Notes under the pieces: generated by a model
Databases searched by the model: none
The model's input: only the letters and a program-made list of their open reading frames with translations
Told to the model about the DNA's origin: nothing
Program-made: the position numbers and the translations under genes
Assembly (NCBI GenBank): GCA_023301705.1
Contig: JALZUE010000019.1
Location: forward strand, 1-64,000
DNA: 64,000 bases
Source of the DNA: Alteromonadaceae bacterium
GTDB taxonomy: Bacteria > Pseudomonadota > Gammaproteobacteria > Enterobacterales > Alteromonadaceae
Direction of reading: 5' to 3'
Shown: positions 18,036-27,172 of the stretch, piece by piece
How positions within the stretch are numbered: position 1 is the stretch's first letter
Layout: each line of letters starts with the position of its first letter

Positions 18036-19277
18036 TTATTCAATTGAATTGATAGTATTAATGTACTTCGCTAGTTTATTTATTAATGCTTTTTTAGCGG
18101 TTAATTTATCTGTGGTGTTATTAAGTAAAACAGCTTGAGCATTATTACGTTTAGTTATTCGTTTGTTGGTTAAGTTATTAGCAATTAGCACATTACTTGA
18201 CTGTTTAAATCGATACTCTATTGCACTGCGGTAAGCATGTTCAAGTACCACTATATTATGAGTAATATTTGTTTCTGGGCTATTTTCTACAATAATGCCG
18301 ACATCAGCATAAGGGTGTGTATTATTAATATGATAAATAATATTATGCTCAATGGTGCCGCCTAAATTACCAAAACGTAAGTTGTCTGTTTTGATTTTTT
18401 TAGACGGGTTATACATACCAAAACCGATACCTCTATCAGAATTAATAATAATATTATTCGTGACTTGGTTATATTCTGTATTGTTCCATATATGAATTGC
18501 ATGCTCTGCAATATGCTTGCTTGGGCTTGCTATGTTTTCAAATAAGTTATTGTTAATCTTCCAATATTGAATACCATGAGCATCAATACCACCAATGTAA
18601 TAGTTGGGGCCTACATCATTAGTATAGCGAAAAAAGCTATTTTCAATAACACCATAAGATGAAAAGTTATCAGGGCGTTTCTGTAAATCATAAGTTACTT
18701 TTAGTAATTGTTCATAACCATTTTGTAAAACGCAATTATGTATTTTGGGAGCATTTGCTTTATTTTCACCTGCTATTTGAATTAAATGGTTTGGTGAGTC
18801 TTGTAGTGTAACGCCGCTAAGTAAAAAGTTTGAGCCTGAAACCCGCATAAGGTTGTCAACACGTTTACTTGCTTTCATACCCCTGCCAACAATGACTGTT
18901 TTAAACGGATTATCTGACGTGGCAGTAATGCTAATGTTATTTGCTGTAACAAATAAGGTTGAAGGTGGGGTATAGGTGCCTTTAGCTAAACGAATATGGG
19001 TATTTCCTTGTTTATTCGCCTGTTTTAATGCATATACTAACTCTTGTGTATTACGTACTAATAGTTGATGCTGGGCCTCTACAACAGGCAACGCAGTCAA
19101 CCTAGAAAGAAAAAGCGCGTCGGTACTAATAGTTAAAGGCGTTTGGGTAGTACCTTTTAATGATAAAGCCTGCGTAGCTTGAGCTGGTAATAAGACTATG
19201 ATTAAAACAACAGTAAAAACTACGAATATACAAAAACGTTTAGTGTTAAGCGTTGTAATAAATAACCAAGAAAACAT
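18036..19277 (-). CDS. Secreted right-handed parallel beta-helix protein (pectate-lyase-like fold)
   Basis: A 413-residue protein with a hydrophobic N-terminal segment (about 13-38), a signal peptide or anchor, followed by repeated Asn/Ile/Val-rich coils such as NNLFENIASPSKHIAEHAIHIWNN (described in part), NIIINSDRGIGFG and HNIIYHINN, the pattern of parallel beta-helix (PbH1/NosD-like) repeats. Proteins of this fold in polymer clusters are polysaccharide lyases, hydrolases or C5-epimerases; no catalytic site could be assigned. Last gene of a three-gene minus unit with an acetyltransferase and a glycosyltransferase. Confidence 0.75.
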   Translation of the reverse strand: MFSWLFITTLNTKRFCIFVVFTVVLIIVLLPAQATQALSLKGTTQTPLTISTDALFLSRLTALPVVEAQHQLLVRNTQELVYALKQANKQGNTHIRLAKGTYTPPSTLFVTANNISITATSDNPFKTVIVGRGMKASKRVDNLMRVSGSNFLLSGVTLQDSPNHLIQIAGENKANAPKIHNCVLQNGYEQLLKVTYDLQKRPDNFSSYGVIENSFFRYTNDVGPNYYIGGIDAHGIQYWKINNNLFENIASPSKHIAEHAIHIWNNTEYNQVTNNIIINSDRGIGFGMYNPSKKIKTDNLRFGNLGGTIEHNIIYHINNTHPYADVGIIVENSPETNITHNIVVLEHAYRSAIEYRFKQSSNVLIANNLTNKRITKRNNAQAVLLNNTTDKLTAKKALINKLAKYINTINSIE

Positions 19278-19293
19278 AATTTTTCACCTTTAA

Positions 19294-19902
19294 TTATGTC
19301 GCAATATTATCGCTATTACGCGTACCTATTACTTTAGCTGGGTTACCAGCAACAATGGCATAATCAGGTACATCGTTAATAACAACAGAGCCTGCTGCAA
19401 CTACACAATGATTACCTATATTTGCCATTATTAAAGCACAATTACCTAACCAGCAGTCATCACCAATGTTAACTTGTTCGAAAGTACCACCTTGATCTTT
19501 AATTGGAACGCTTAAGTCATTAAAATTATGCTGACCTTTGCCACTCATAATATGTACACCACTACCAATTAACGTATCGCTACCGATAGTGCATTTTCCA
19601 ATATTACATTGTGGGCCAATATAAGTATTTTGATGAATACGGGTACTTCGCTGTGAAAATAATGTGCCGAAGCCAATCACAACATTAGGGTGGCAATAAT
19701 TCATAGTAAAACGATAAAAACCAGTACGAAAAAGACTACCTACTTTACCTGGTGACAAACTTAAAAATTGAGAAAAACTAGCAAACAACGCATCACCTTT
19801 AAATACTATGCTGAATACATAATAAAGAAGAGTGACTGGTGATATTAATACGGCAAATACGCAGAATATTATCGTTTTTAATGTGTTTTTTAATGCGTGC
19901 AT
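19294..19902 (-). CDS. Hexapeptide-repeat (left-handed beta-helix) O-acyltransferase
   Basis: A 202-residue protein with an N-terminal membrane helix (about 9-32) followed by a left-handed beta-helix of hexapeptide repeats: NTYIGPQCNIGKCTIGSDTL, IGDDCWLGNCALIMANIG and the CatB/Maa-type end VVAAGSVVINDVPDYAIVAGNPAKVIG. The usual function is acetyl-CoA-dependent O-acetylation of a sugar. The N-terminal hydrophobic segment is unusual for soluble members and suggests membrane attachment. It lies between a glycosyltransferase and the beta-helix protein in one minus-strand unit. Confidence 0.85.
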   Translation of the reverse strand: MHALKNTLKTIIFCVFAVLISPVTLLYYVFSIVFKGDALFASFSQFLSLSPGKVGSLFRTGFYRFTMNYCHPNVVIGFGTLFSQRSTRIHQNTYIGPQCNIGKCTIGSDTLIGSGVHIMSGKGQHNFNDLSVPIKDQGGTFEQVNIGDDCWLGNCALIMANIGNHCVVAAGSVVINDVPDYAIVAGNPAKVIGTRNSDNIAT

Positions 19903-19943
19903 AACAACCTTGTTATTTATTATTTAATGACAGTTAATGAGTA

Positions 19944-21206
19944 TTAAGTTTGTTCAATAATCGCTTGTAAAGGGGCTAACTTACCTTGCCATGAATATTC
20001 GTCATTAATTAGGGTTAATGCATTATTAATTAATAATGTTGAAAGTGCTTTATCTACCGTTAAACGTTGTATTTGTTCTAAAAATTGCGCAGGTGTATCA
20101 GCCAGTAAAATATGCTCATCATTTTTACATTCAATACCTTCAGCACCCATAGGTGTTGATATAACAGGCAAACCACAAGCAAACGCTTGTAATACTTTAT
20201 TTTGTACACCTCTTGCTAGCCTAAAAGGAGCAACAAAGTAATCAGCCTTATGATAAAAAGGTAATATTTCATCAACAAAACCGGTGATAGTAATGCCATT
20301 ATATTTTTTCAAATGCATGACCGCAGCATTAGGGTTCATACCAGCAATAATAAACTCAGCATTAGGGTATGTTGTTATTATAGTTGGCCAGCACTGTTCA
20401 ACAAACCACACTACCGCATCTACATTCGGTTTGTAGTCCATTACACCGGTAAAAATGAACACAGGAGCATCATTTTGAACTGGCGTTGTTGCAGGGTAAA
20501 ACTCTTCGGTATTCATACCATTACCTAAAGTATGAATGTTATTCATAGTGTTTTTAGGTGATGAATTAGACGCTGCAATATAATCGTTAGTGTGTTGCTT
20601 AAATAAATTAACTTCAGCATCAGCAATAAAGAAACCAGCATCAAATTCTTTTTGTATTTTTCGCTCGTATGCAGCAATTAATTTAGCTTCTCGCTGATAT
20701 ACCCATTTCATAGGAATACTTGCTTTGCTTGCATACTGCTGCCATTTGTCTGAGTCTAAATCCATGTAATCAAGTAGTAGTTTTGGCTGCTTTGTTAGCA
20801 AGTTTAGTACTTGGCTATTGAAAATATATTTAGCAACCGCAGAGCTCGTACATAAAATGGCATCGTAGTGATTATTCTCTATTGCTGAATCAACTTTTTG
20901 TTGTAAGCGCTTACTATAAAAATTAGCAACACTTAACGATTCATTTTTGGCTAAGCCAGTTAATAATCTTAATGGTTTAGATGGTAATTGCACATATTCA
21001 CATGAAAAATTAGGTAGTTGCTTGAGTTGTTCGCAATCAGTGATTTCTTGTTCACTTTCAATTGGTGCAATCACATCAATAGAATGACCTAAATCGGCTA
21101 AAAACTTAGCTTGATTGAACGAGCGTATTTTTTCACCTTTATTTGCAGGGTAAGGAATGCGCTGTGCAATAAATAATATTTTTAACGTGGTGATAACAAT
21201 ATTCAA
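19944..21206 (-). CDS. XrtA-associated glycosyltransferase, GT4 (TIGR03087-type)
   Basis: A 420-residue GT-B enzyme. The N-terminus KILFIAQRIPYPANKGEKIRSF is characteristic of the TIGR03087 transferases of exosortase A loci. The C-terminal half has FIFTGVMDYKPNVDAV (about 250), FIIAGMNPN and VAPFRLARGVQNKVLQAFACGLPVI (about 325-350), with the conserved nucleotide-sugar binding region. The start is the TTG at 21206, since no in-frame ATG precedes KILFIAQ; the ribosome site is weak. First gene of a minus unit, divergent from the PHP-like gene. Confidence 0.85.
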   Translation of the reverse strand: MNIVITTLKILFIAQRIPYPANKGEKIRSFNQAKFLADLGHSIDVIAPIESEQEITDCEQLKQLPNFSCEYVQLPSKPLRLLTGLAKNESLSVANFYSKRLQQKVDSAIENNHYDAILCTSSAVAKYIFNSQVLNLLTKQPKLLLDYMDLDSDKWQQYASKASIPMKWVYQREAKLIAAYERKIQKEFDAGFFIADAEVNLFKQHTNDYIAASNSSPKNTMNNIHTLGNGMNTEEFYPATTPVQNDAPVFIFTGVMDYKPNVDAVVWFVEQCWPTIITTYPNAEFIIAGMNPNAAVMHLKKYNGITITGFVDEILPFYHKADYFVAPFRLARGVQNKVLQAFACGLPVISTPMGAEGIECKNDEHILLADTPAQFLEQIQRLTVDKALSTLLINNALTLINDEYSWQGKLAPLQAIIEQT

Positions 21207-21330
21207 CTATGTGTAGTTATTTGTTGTTAGCTTACCTTAAAATTGTATATATTTAAATTTAAGTTGTTAGGTTATTGTGCTTTAATTTAGCCTTTATATT
21301 TTATGATTTTCCTTATGAAGAGCGACATGT

Positions 21331-23871
21331 ATGTTGGCGATAATTAAACGAATTCCTGGTGTTAAATTTTTATATTTTTTACTGGTGTGTTTTGTTTTTT
21401 TTCAACTTGTTTTAGTACAAAAAAATTCATTAGTTAAGCCAAGTGCCGCAATTACGCCACAAGAAACACGGTTAGCGAGCAAAGTCGCAAAAAAGCTTGC
21501 TGATAAACTTGCGTCTAAACATTCATCAATAGAAATTACTATTGAAAATAATGAGTTATCGGCTGTTGCTAAAATGGCGAGTCACTTACTACCTAAAACA
21601 CAGGTCGTATTAACAACGTCAAATATTGGTATATTGCTCGCTTCTTCAACACAAGTTAACTTACCTTTTAAGCGTTATTTAAATATAACGTGTTTAGTTT
21701 CGCAAACAGCAGAAAATTCAAAATTACATGATTGTAAAATAGGGTATTTACCCATTTATGGTTCATTACTTGAGTGGATAGCGCTAACTGGGTTTTCAGT
21801 GGTATTAGGTGAAGACTTTGCTGATACCGCTCAAGATTTATTAGCGAATATTGAATACAGTAACGCAAGTATAAAATTACATGCAAAAAAATCGAAGTTT
21901 CTAAAAGAGCAAGTTAATCAATCTATGAGTCGAATTGGTGACTTTGCAAGTAGCTACCAACAAAATGCAACGGTAGATAAAGAAACTATTGTGTATTACC
22001 TTAATGAGCTTAATAAGGTTAAATCAAGTGAGTTAGCGCCTTACGTTGGCGCTTCGTTTTCACTTGCCCAAGAGCGTTCAAAATATAATGATCCTGTTGA
22101 AGAAAATACGGCTGTTCTGTGGGCGTTAGCAATTAAATTTGGTGATTATCACTTTGCTTCATTAATGGGGCTTAAAGCCAATAAAAGTTATTCGGCAGTA
22201 CCTACAACAAGAGGTCGTGTTGATTTAACACAGCATTTTATTTATTCAGCTATTTTAGATCAGCTAGGCGATTTAGATGTTGGCTTAGCGATAGGCGAAG
22301 CTAAAGAGTTACTTGATTCACTTAAAGGTGGCAGTGGCTTTAGTTTTTCAGATTTAGCTGCTGATAAAGCAGGTTTAAAAATTTCACACTTTTCAACCAG
22401 TAATAAAAATAATGCCTTATATACTCAAAAGTTACTTGCCAATGTAACAACCGAAGATGCTTATTTTCCGTTTATACATGACTTACCTGACGGCTTTAAA
22501 GATAAAGACTACCAAAAAGTTATTTCTTCAATAGAATCTAAAAACTATCGATATGTTGAAACCGAAATAGACAAGCGCATCAATAAACTTGCTGTTTATA
22601 ATAAAAATAATACCATTAAGCGATTGCACAAAAATATTGCTGAAAGTAAAAGTGAACAATGGCTACCGCCAAGTGAATTCAATCAGTTTAAGTTTTGGCA
22701 CAAAGTAGATACTAATATTCATAGTGACTTCTCTGATGGAAGACATAGTATCAATGAAATAGCTGAAAAAGCTCACCTCTATGGTTGTGAAGCAATAGCG
22801 ATTACAGATAGCGGCGATCTTGATTTCACCAATGTACTTTCGTCTAAATACTTTAATACAGTTCAACAGGCTAATGAGCGCTTTCCATTAATGACTGTAA
22901 TGCCGGGGTTAGAATGGAACATTCCACCGTTTAGAGGGCGAGAGCATGTCACCGTTATTTTACCTAATACAGTGAACCAACAGAAAAATTTAAATGCATT
23001 TCGTAATCGCTTTGATCAGTTTAAACGTTACGATGAAAAGTTGTTATCGCCAGAACAAGCCTTTCAATGGTTAAATGAATATGGGCATGACAATAGTGCT
23101 ACTAAGCCTTTGGTGATGTATAACCACCCAAGTAAAAAAGACGCACAACAACGTGAAAATTTACATGACTTTACCTATTGGCGACAGTTCACTGATTTAA
23201 TGGTTGGCTTCTCTGGTGCCCCAGGGCATCAAAAACAACAAGGTAAAAATCATGGTGGCTATAATCGCTATGTAAAAACAGTGAATGGCTGGGATCCTGT
23301 CGTTGAAAATGTTGGTGGTGAGTGGGATCAACTTTTACAGCAGGGTTACAAAGTATGGGGAGCTAGAGCAACGTCTAATTTTCAAAATACAAAAACTGAT
23401 TATTGGCCGTGTGAATATTCTTCTACTCATGTTTTGAGTAAAACGAATAACCACAATGATATTTTACAAGGCTTTCAATCAGGGGCTTATTGGGCGCAAC
23501 ATGGTAACTTTGTAAAATCGTTAGCGTTCAATATAAAAACGGCGAATAATACTTTAGTTATGGGTAATGCCGCGAACGTGAACCCAAAAGAGCAAGTTAA
23601 CATTCAAATAGCAGTAGAATTAAACGTTGTAAATTGGCGTATAGAGTTAGTATCGCTTAATGAGCTAGAGCTTATTGTTATTACCGACAATAATATTGAA
23701 ACGATTAAGCTAGACATAACCGAGGCTAAACAAAACACAGTAACAATAAATTACCCTTATATTATTAAATCAGAAAATACTGTGTTTCGCTTAAGGGGTA
23801 AAAGTACAACAAGCAAACAAAGAAACCTAATGTTTTACAGTAACCCAATAAAGCTTATTCGAGTTCAGTAA
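21331..23871 (+). CDS. Membrane-anchored protein of unknown function with C-terminal PHP-like domain
   Basis: 846 residues. An N-terminal anchor (about 12-29) is followed by about 400 residues I cannot assign; they look extracytoplasmic and include GIGEAKELLDSLKGGSGFSF near 325-345. Residues about 455-750 resemble a PHP metallophosphoesterase: TNIHSDFSDGRHSINEIAEKA (460-480), AIAITDSGDLD (488-498), MPGLEWN, REHVTVILP and MYNHPSKKD. Two usual metal ligands look replaced: the first His of HxH is N462 and the His of TDH is S494. It may therefore have altered metal binding or be non-catalytic. It is followed by an acyltransferase on the same strand and lies in the variable part of the exopolysaccharide locus. 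Confidence 0.6.
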   Translation: MLAIIKRIPGVKFLYFLLVCFVFFQLVLVQKNSLVKPSAAITPQETRLASKVAKKLADKLASKHSSIEITIENNELSAVAKMASHLLPKTQVVLTTSNIGILLASSTQVNLPFKRYLNITCLVSQTAENSKLHDCKIGYLPIYGSLLEWIALTGFSVVLGEDFADTAQDLLANIEYSNASIKLHAKKSKFLKEQVNQSMSRIGDFASSYQQNATVDKETIVYYLNELNKVKSSELAPYVGASFSLAQERSKYNDPVEENTAVLWALAIKFGDYHFASLMGLKANKSYSAVPTTRGRVDLTQHFIYSAILDQLGDLDVGLAIGEAKELLDSLKGGSGFSFSDLAADKAGLKISHFSTSNKNNALYTQKLLANVTTEDAYFPFIHDLPDGFKDKDYQKVISSIESKNYRYVETEIDKRINKLAVYNKNNTIKRLHKNIAESKSEQWLPPSEFNQFKFWHKVDTNIHSDFSDGRHSINEIAEKAHLYGCEAIAITDSGDLDFTNVLSSKYFNTVQQANERFPLMTVMPGLEWNIPPFRGREHVTVILPNTVNQQKNLNAFRNRFDQFKRYDEKLLSPEQAFQWLNEYGHDNSATKPLVMYNHPSKKDAQQRENLHDFTYWRQFTDLMVGFSGAPGHQKQQGKNHGGYNRYVKTVNGWDPVVENVGGEWDQLLQQGYKVWGARATSNFQNTKTDYWPCEYSSTHVLSKTNNHNDILQGFQSGAYWAQHGNFVKSLAFNIKTANNTLVMGNAANVNPKEQVNIQIAVELNVVNWRIELVSLNELELIVITDNNIETIKLDITEAKQNTVTINYPYIIKSENTVFRLRGKSTTSKQRNLMFYSNPIKLIRVQ

Positions 23872-23920
23872 ACGTATTACAATACCGTTAATAACAAATT
23901 AAATTTAAAATAAGGAACAT

Positions 23921-24976
23921 GTGTTGGCGAATACAAATATCATCAATAAAGATATAGGCATTGATAATCGTCATTATATTAACCAGTTAAGAGGAGCATC
24001 TATTCTTCGTGTAATGATGGCTCATTTAGGTTTGTCATGGTTTTATTTACCTTATTCTAGTTATGTAGGGTTATTGTTACCCTTATTGTTTTTTGTTTCT
24101 GGTGCTGTTTCTTACTTTAGTTTTTTACGTGCGCAAAGTATTACAAAATTTATCGTAAAGCGTGTTGTGAGCATTGTATTGCCGTTTTATATACTTTTTG
24201 CATTGATTGGCGCAGTTGCTTTGTTTTACGACGATTGGACCTTTAGGCGTTTATCGTATTGGTTTTTAATGCGACCAGAATACCAAGACATGCCTTTTTC
24301 ATTAGGGCAAGTGTGGTATTTACAAACATTAACAATGATTACATTAATGTCGGTGCCTTTCTTTTATTTTTCACGAAAAAATACAAACTACTTACGTTAT
24401 TTATTAGCGATTACATTTATTTTCATATGTATTCATTCTGTTTTTAATATTCATCAGTATTTTATATTTGGTGCTGTTGATTTTTATTTAGCAATATCTA
24501 ATGGTTTTTTCTTTGTATTAGGTGCGCTTTATTATAGCCATCAATCATTTTTTACTGTTAAAAAGCTACTGTTACTACTGCTTATAACAAGTGTCACTTT
24601 TGGCGTGTTTGTTATGATAGAAGGTGGATCTTTAGGAGTACATAAAGAAAGCCCTAGCTTGTTATATATAGCGGGCTTTTTAGCGGTGTTAAGTGCGTTA
24701 ATGTTATTTAAAACCAATATACAAAAAATATTAGGCTTAATTACACCATTAAATTGGTTATTTGTGTATTGCAGTAAACATGCTTATTCATTGTTTTTGT
24801 TACATACACTAATGATAGGCGTTGTTGAAGCCCATGTCTTCACCGAAAGCTTAACAGGTAATGCTAAAATGGCATTAGTGAAAATGGTTGTTGTTATTGC
24901 ATTAACATTATTGATAGCCCCAGTATTTACAACACTGTGTAACAGTTGCACCAATTATATAAAACGGTTTTTGTGA
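23921..24976 (+). CDS. Acyltransferase 3 family membrane protein
   Basis: A 351-residue integral membrane protein with about ten helices. It begins with NRHYINQLRGASILRVMMAHLG, the acyltransferase-3 (OafA/WecH/NodX) start in which the residue corresponding to the catalytic His is H in MMAHLG. YSLFLLHTLMIG near the end is also typical. It would O-acetylate or otherwise acylate a glycan in the membrane. The start is GTG (23921) or the following TTG, with AAGGAA just upstream; the nearby ATG is out of frame. It sits 49 bp after the PHP-like gene on the same strand. Confidence 0.85.
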   Translation: MLANTNIINKDIGIDNRHYINQLRGASILRVMMAHLGLSWFYLPYSSYVGLLLPLLFFVSGAVSYFSFLRAQSITKFIVKRVVSIVLPFYILFALIGAVALFYDDWTFRRLSYWFLMRPEYQDMPFSLGQVWYLQTLTMITLMSVPFFYFSRKNTNYLRYLLAITFIFICIHSVFNIHQYFIFGAVDFYLAISNGFFFVLGALYYSHQSFFTVKKLLLLLLITSVTFGVFVMIEGGSLGVHKESPSLLYIAGFLAVLSALMLFKTNIQKILGLITPLNWLFVYCSKHAYSLFLLHTLMIGVVEAHVFTESLTGNAKMALVKMVVVIALTLLIAPVFTTLCNSCTNYIKRFL

Positions 24977-25033
24977 TGGCATCAATACTTGTTTTGAATC
25001 ATTGCCGAATCACTATCTAAAAAAAGTGAATTA

Positions 25034-25070
25034 AGTAGCCAAAACTTAGTAGTATTGGCTACTGTTTTCT
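25034..25070 (+). terminator. Probable terminator between convergent genes
   Basis: A 9-bp perfect stem (AGTAGCCAA at 25034-25042 against 25055-25063) with a 12-nt loop, then GTTTTCTT. It lies between the stop of the acyltransferase gene and the convergent transglutaminase-like gene and could serve either strand. Confidence 0.5.
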
Positions 25071-25870
25071 TACTGCTTACGTTTTCTAAAAAGGTAGAAT
25101 GAAAGCAATAAAAATAAAATAGGTACTGGCCACTTCAGCATATAACTTATTTTTTCAAAGTAGTATTTTTTAGTAATAAAGTGCTGAACATTACGCCAAA
25201 CCGAATAATCGGCCTTATACATTTTTTCAAAAAATAAGCGATCATTTTCAGTATAGCCTTGCTCAGTATATAATTTTGCAACTGATTGGTAGTGTATCTT
25301 CGTTGATTCTTTATCAAGCGGAATACTCACACCAAAATCAGCATCAAGTAAAACACTTTGCTGGTTGTTAAATGTTGCTTCAACAACAACGTGCCCTGGG
25401 TATACTATAATGTTATTCGCAATGTTATGTTTATTTAATACTTGTGAAAGAATCATTGAAGCATCACCACAAATACCAATACCACGCTCTAAACTGCGTT
25501 TGTAATCAGCAAAGTGGTAACGATTGTACTCAGGAATAGTAGTAACTTTACTCATTAAATATAAAAAATAATTTTCCCAAATAGGTACTAGTTGGTTAAA
25601 CTTTTCAGGCGAGTATTTGCCCCAATGAATATGGGCCAACCCCTTTGCTATTAAGTTAGTTGCTCTGTAGGCAAATTCACTGTCTGATTCATCAATACGT
25701 TTATTTAACCCCGCGATTACTTCATCGTAAGGTAGAGGTTGATCATTAATAAATCGTAAATCATTATTGGTGATGTTTTCAGGTCTAATATTTTGCGTTA
25801 AACCATACATATTAATAGCAAGTAAACTACTACCTACAACAAATAATAAAACAGATACATATAGCTTCAT
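25070..25870 (-). CDS. Transglutaminase-like membrane protein
   Basis: A 266-residue protein with an N-terminal hydrophobic segment (about 3-22) and a C-terminal helix (about 244-261) followed by a basic RKRKQ end. Between them is a transglutaminase/protease-like core with an apparent Cys-His-Asp triad: C134 in GIGICGDAS, H160 in YPGHVVVEA and D176 in LLDADFG. Such domains act as cysteine peptidases, amidases or cross-linkers; the reaction here is unknown. Topology suggests the catalytic part is periplasmic. It is 35 bp downstream of a GT4 gene on the same strand, so it belongs to the polymer locus. Confidence 0.75.
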   Translation of the reverse strand: MKLYVSVLLFVVGSSLLAINMYGLTQNIRPENITNNDLRFINDQPLPYDEVIAGLNKRIDESDSEFAYRATNLIAKGLAHIHWGKYSPEKFNQLVPIWENYFLYLMSKVTTIPEYNRYHFADYKRSLERGIGICGDASMILSQVLNKHNIANNIIVYPGHVVVEATFNNQQSVLLDADFGVSIPLDKESTKIHYQSVAKLYTEQGYTENDRLFFEKMYKADYSVWRNVQHFITKKYYFEKISYMLKWPVPILFLLLSFYLFRKRKQ

Positions 25871-25905
25871 GAAAACTAACCTTATTGCCCTTAACAGTTA
25901 AGCTA

Positions 25906-27003
25906 TTAAGCTAAGCTTGAATATAAAGTATTTATTTTATCAATAAACACCGTTTCACTAAAGTGTTCTTCTACGCGAGTACGTGCTTGTTTTTCTAAAC
26001 GTTGTTTAAGCGCATTATCTTCAAGTATGCGAAGTACGGCTGCCGATAATTGAGGGTGGTTTTTTGCTTCAACGAGTAAGCCAGAGCTTTCATCAATAAT
26101 GGCTTCAGGAATACCATTAACGTTAGTTGAAACTATTGCTTTACCACATGCCATTGCTTCAAGTATTGAAATAGGAAATGCTTCTTCATGCGATGCACAT
26201 ACATAAACATCTAAGTGATCAATTAACGCTTTTACGTTTGAAACTTGACCATGAAAAGTAACCTTGTCAGTAATACCTAAATCACTTGCCATTACTTTTA
26301 ACGTACCTTCGCGTGGCTCTTGCAGTATATCGCCACCAATAACATCAAAGTGTGTATTAGGGTACTTTTGAATGACAGTACTTGCCATTTGCAAAAATTC
26401 ATCATGGCCTTTTCTGTGTTGTAAGTTTGCTACAATGCCCACTCTAATGGCGTTACTGGGCTTATCAATTATCACCGGAGAAAACTTTGTTATATCAACG
26501 CCATTATGTATTACCCACTGCTTTGATTTAGGGCATAAATCAGCAAGCATTGGGCCTACGTCGTCTTGTAATTCTTGGCTGCAAAATATAAACGCGTCTG
26601 GAAAATCTTTTTCATTAAATACCCATGAAGCAAATGAACGTTTAAATGGGAAATGCACATGGCAAACCACTTTTACGCCTTGTTTCTTTGCTGTTTTAAG
26701 TAAACTGCGCGTACTTAATAAATCACCCGTATGAAAAATATCAATATGGTTTTGCTCAATTAGTTTTTTCCATTTTGCATTACTTTGTAGGGTTTTTATT
26801 GGGTGTTTAAAATCAGGCTGATGAATGTTATGTGTTAAAGGTGTAACATTAAAAGCTTCACATTCTTGTGTTAACTCGCCTATTTCAGGGCAAACTAAAT
26901 ACTTTGAATTTTCTTTGTTATTCAAGCCACGCATTATGGCTTGGCTAACCCGTTCAGCACCACCAATAACACCAACACAGTGAACAAAACATATACTTTT
27001 CAT
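25906..27003 (-). CDS. Glycosyltransferase family 4
   Basis: 365 residues of GT-B fold. The N-terminal domain starts with CFVHCVGVIGGAERVSQAIM (about 5-24), and the C-terminal GT4 domain has VGIVANLQHRKGHDEFLQMA, then SHEEAFPISILEAMACGKAIV (about 270-290) with the conserved E-x7-E. It probably adds one sugar of the repeat unit on the cytoplasmic side. First of a two-gene minus unit with the transglutaminase-like gene; divergent from a sulfotransferase gene across 169 bp. Confidence 0.88.
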   Translation of the reverse strand: MKSICFVHCVGVIGGAERVSQAIMRGLNNKENSKYLVCPEIGELTQECEAFNVTPLTHNIHQPDFKHPIKTLQSNAKWKKLIEQNHIDIFHTGDLLSTRSLLKTAKKQGVKVVCHVHFPFKRSFASWVFNEKDFPDAFIFCSQELQDDVGPMLADLCPKSKQWVIHNGVDITKFSPVIIDKPSNAIRVGIVANLQHRKGHDEFLQMASTVIQKYPNTHFDVIGGDILQEPREGTLKVMASDLGITDKVTFHGQVSNVKALIDHLDVYVCASHEEAFPISILEAMACGKAIVSTNVNGIPEAIIDESSGLLVEAKNHPQLSAAVLRILEDNALKQRLEKQARTRVEEHFSETVFIDKINTLYSSLA

Positions 27004-27172
27004 GTACGTAACGCCTTTAAAACAACAATGATAAAATACAAGACAGTATGTCTTAAATGAGGTAGATAGGGTAACATACTTTACTTACTGAAAAAGCATA
27101 CCTTAATGTATTAATCGTTATGAACAATAACAATAAAAGGTATGTATACAAGACCGAATAAATAGGTTTTTA

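Noticed and set aside
27094-27145. 8-bp inverted repeat CATACCTT/AAGGTATG before the first sulfotransferase
   Set aside because: Arms are short and the spacer is more than 30 bp, so it is not distinguishable from chance in AT-rich DNA.
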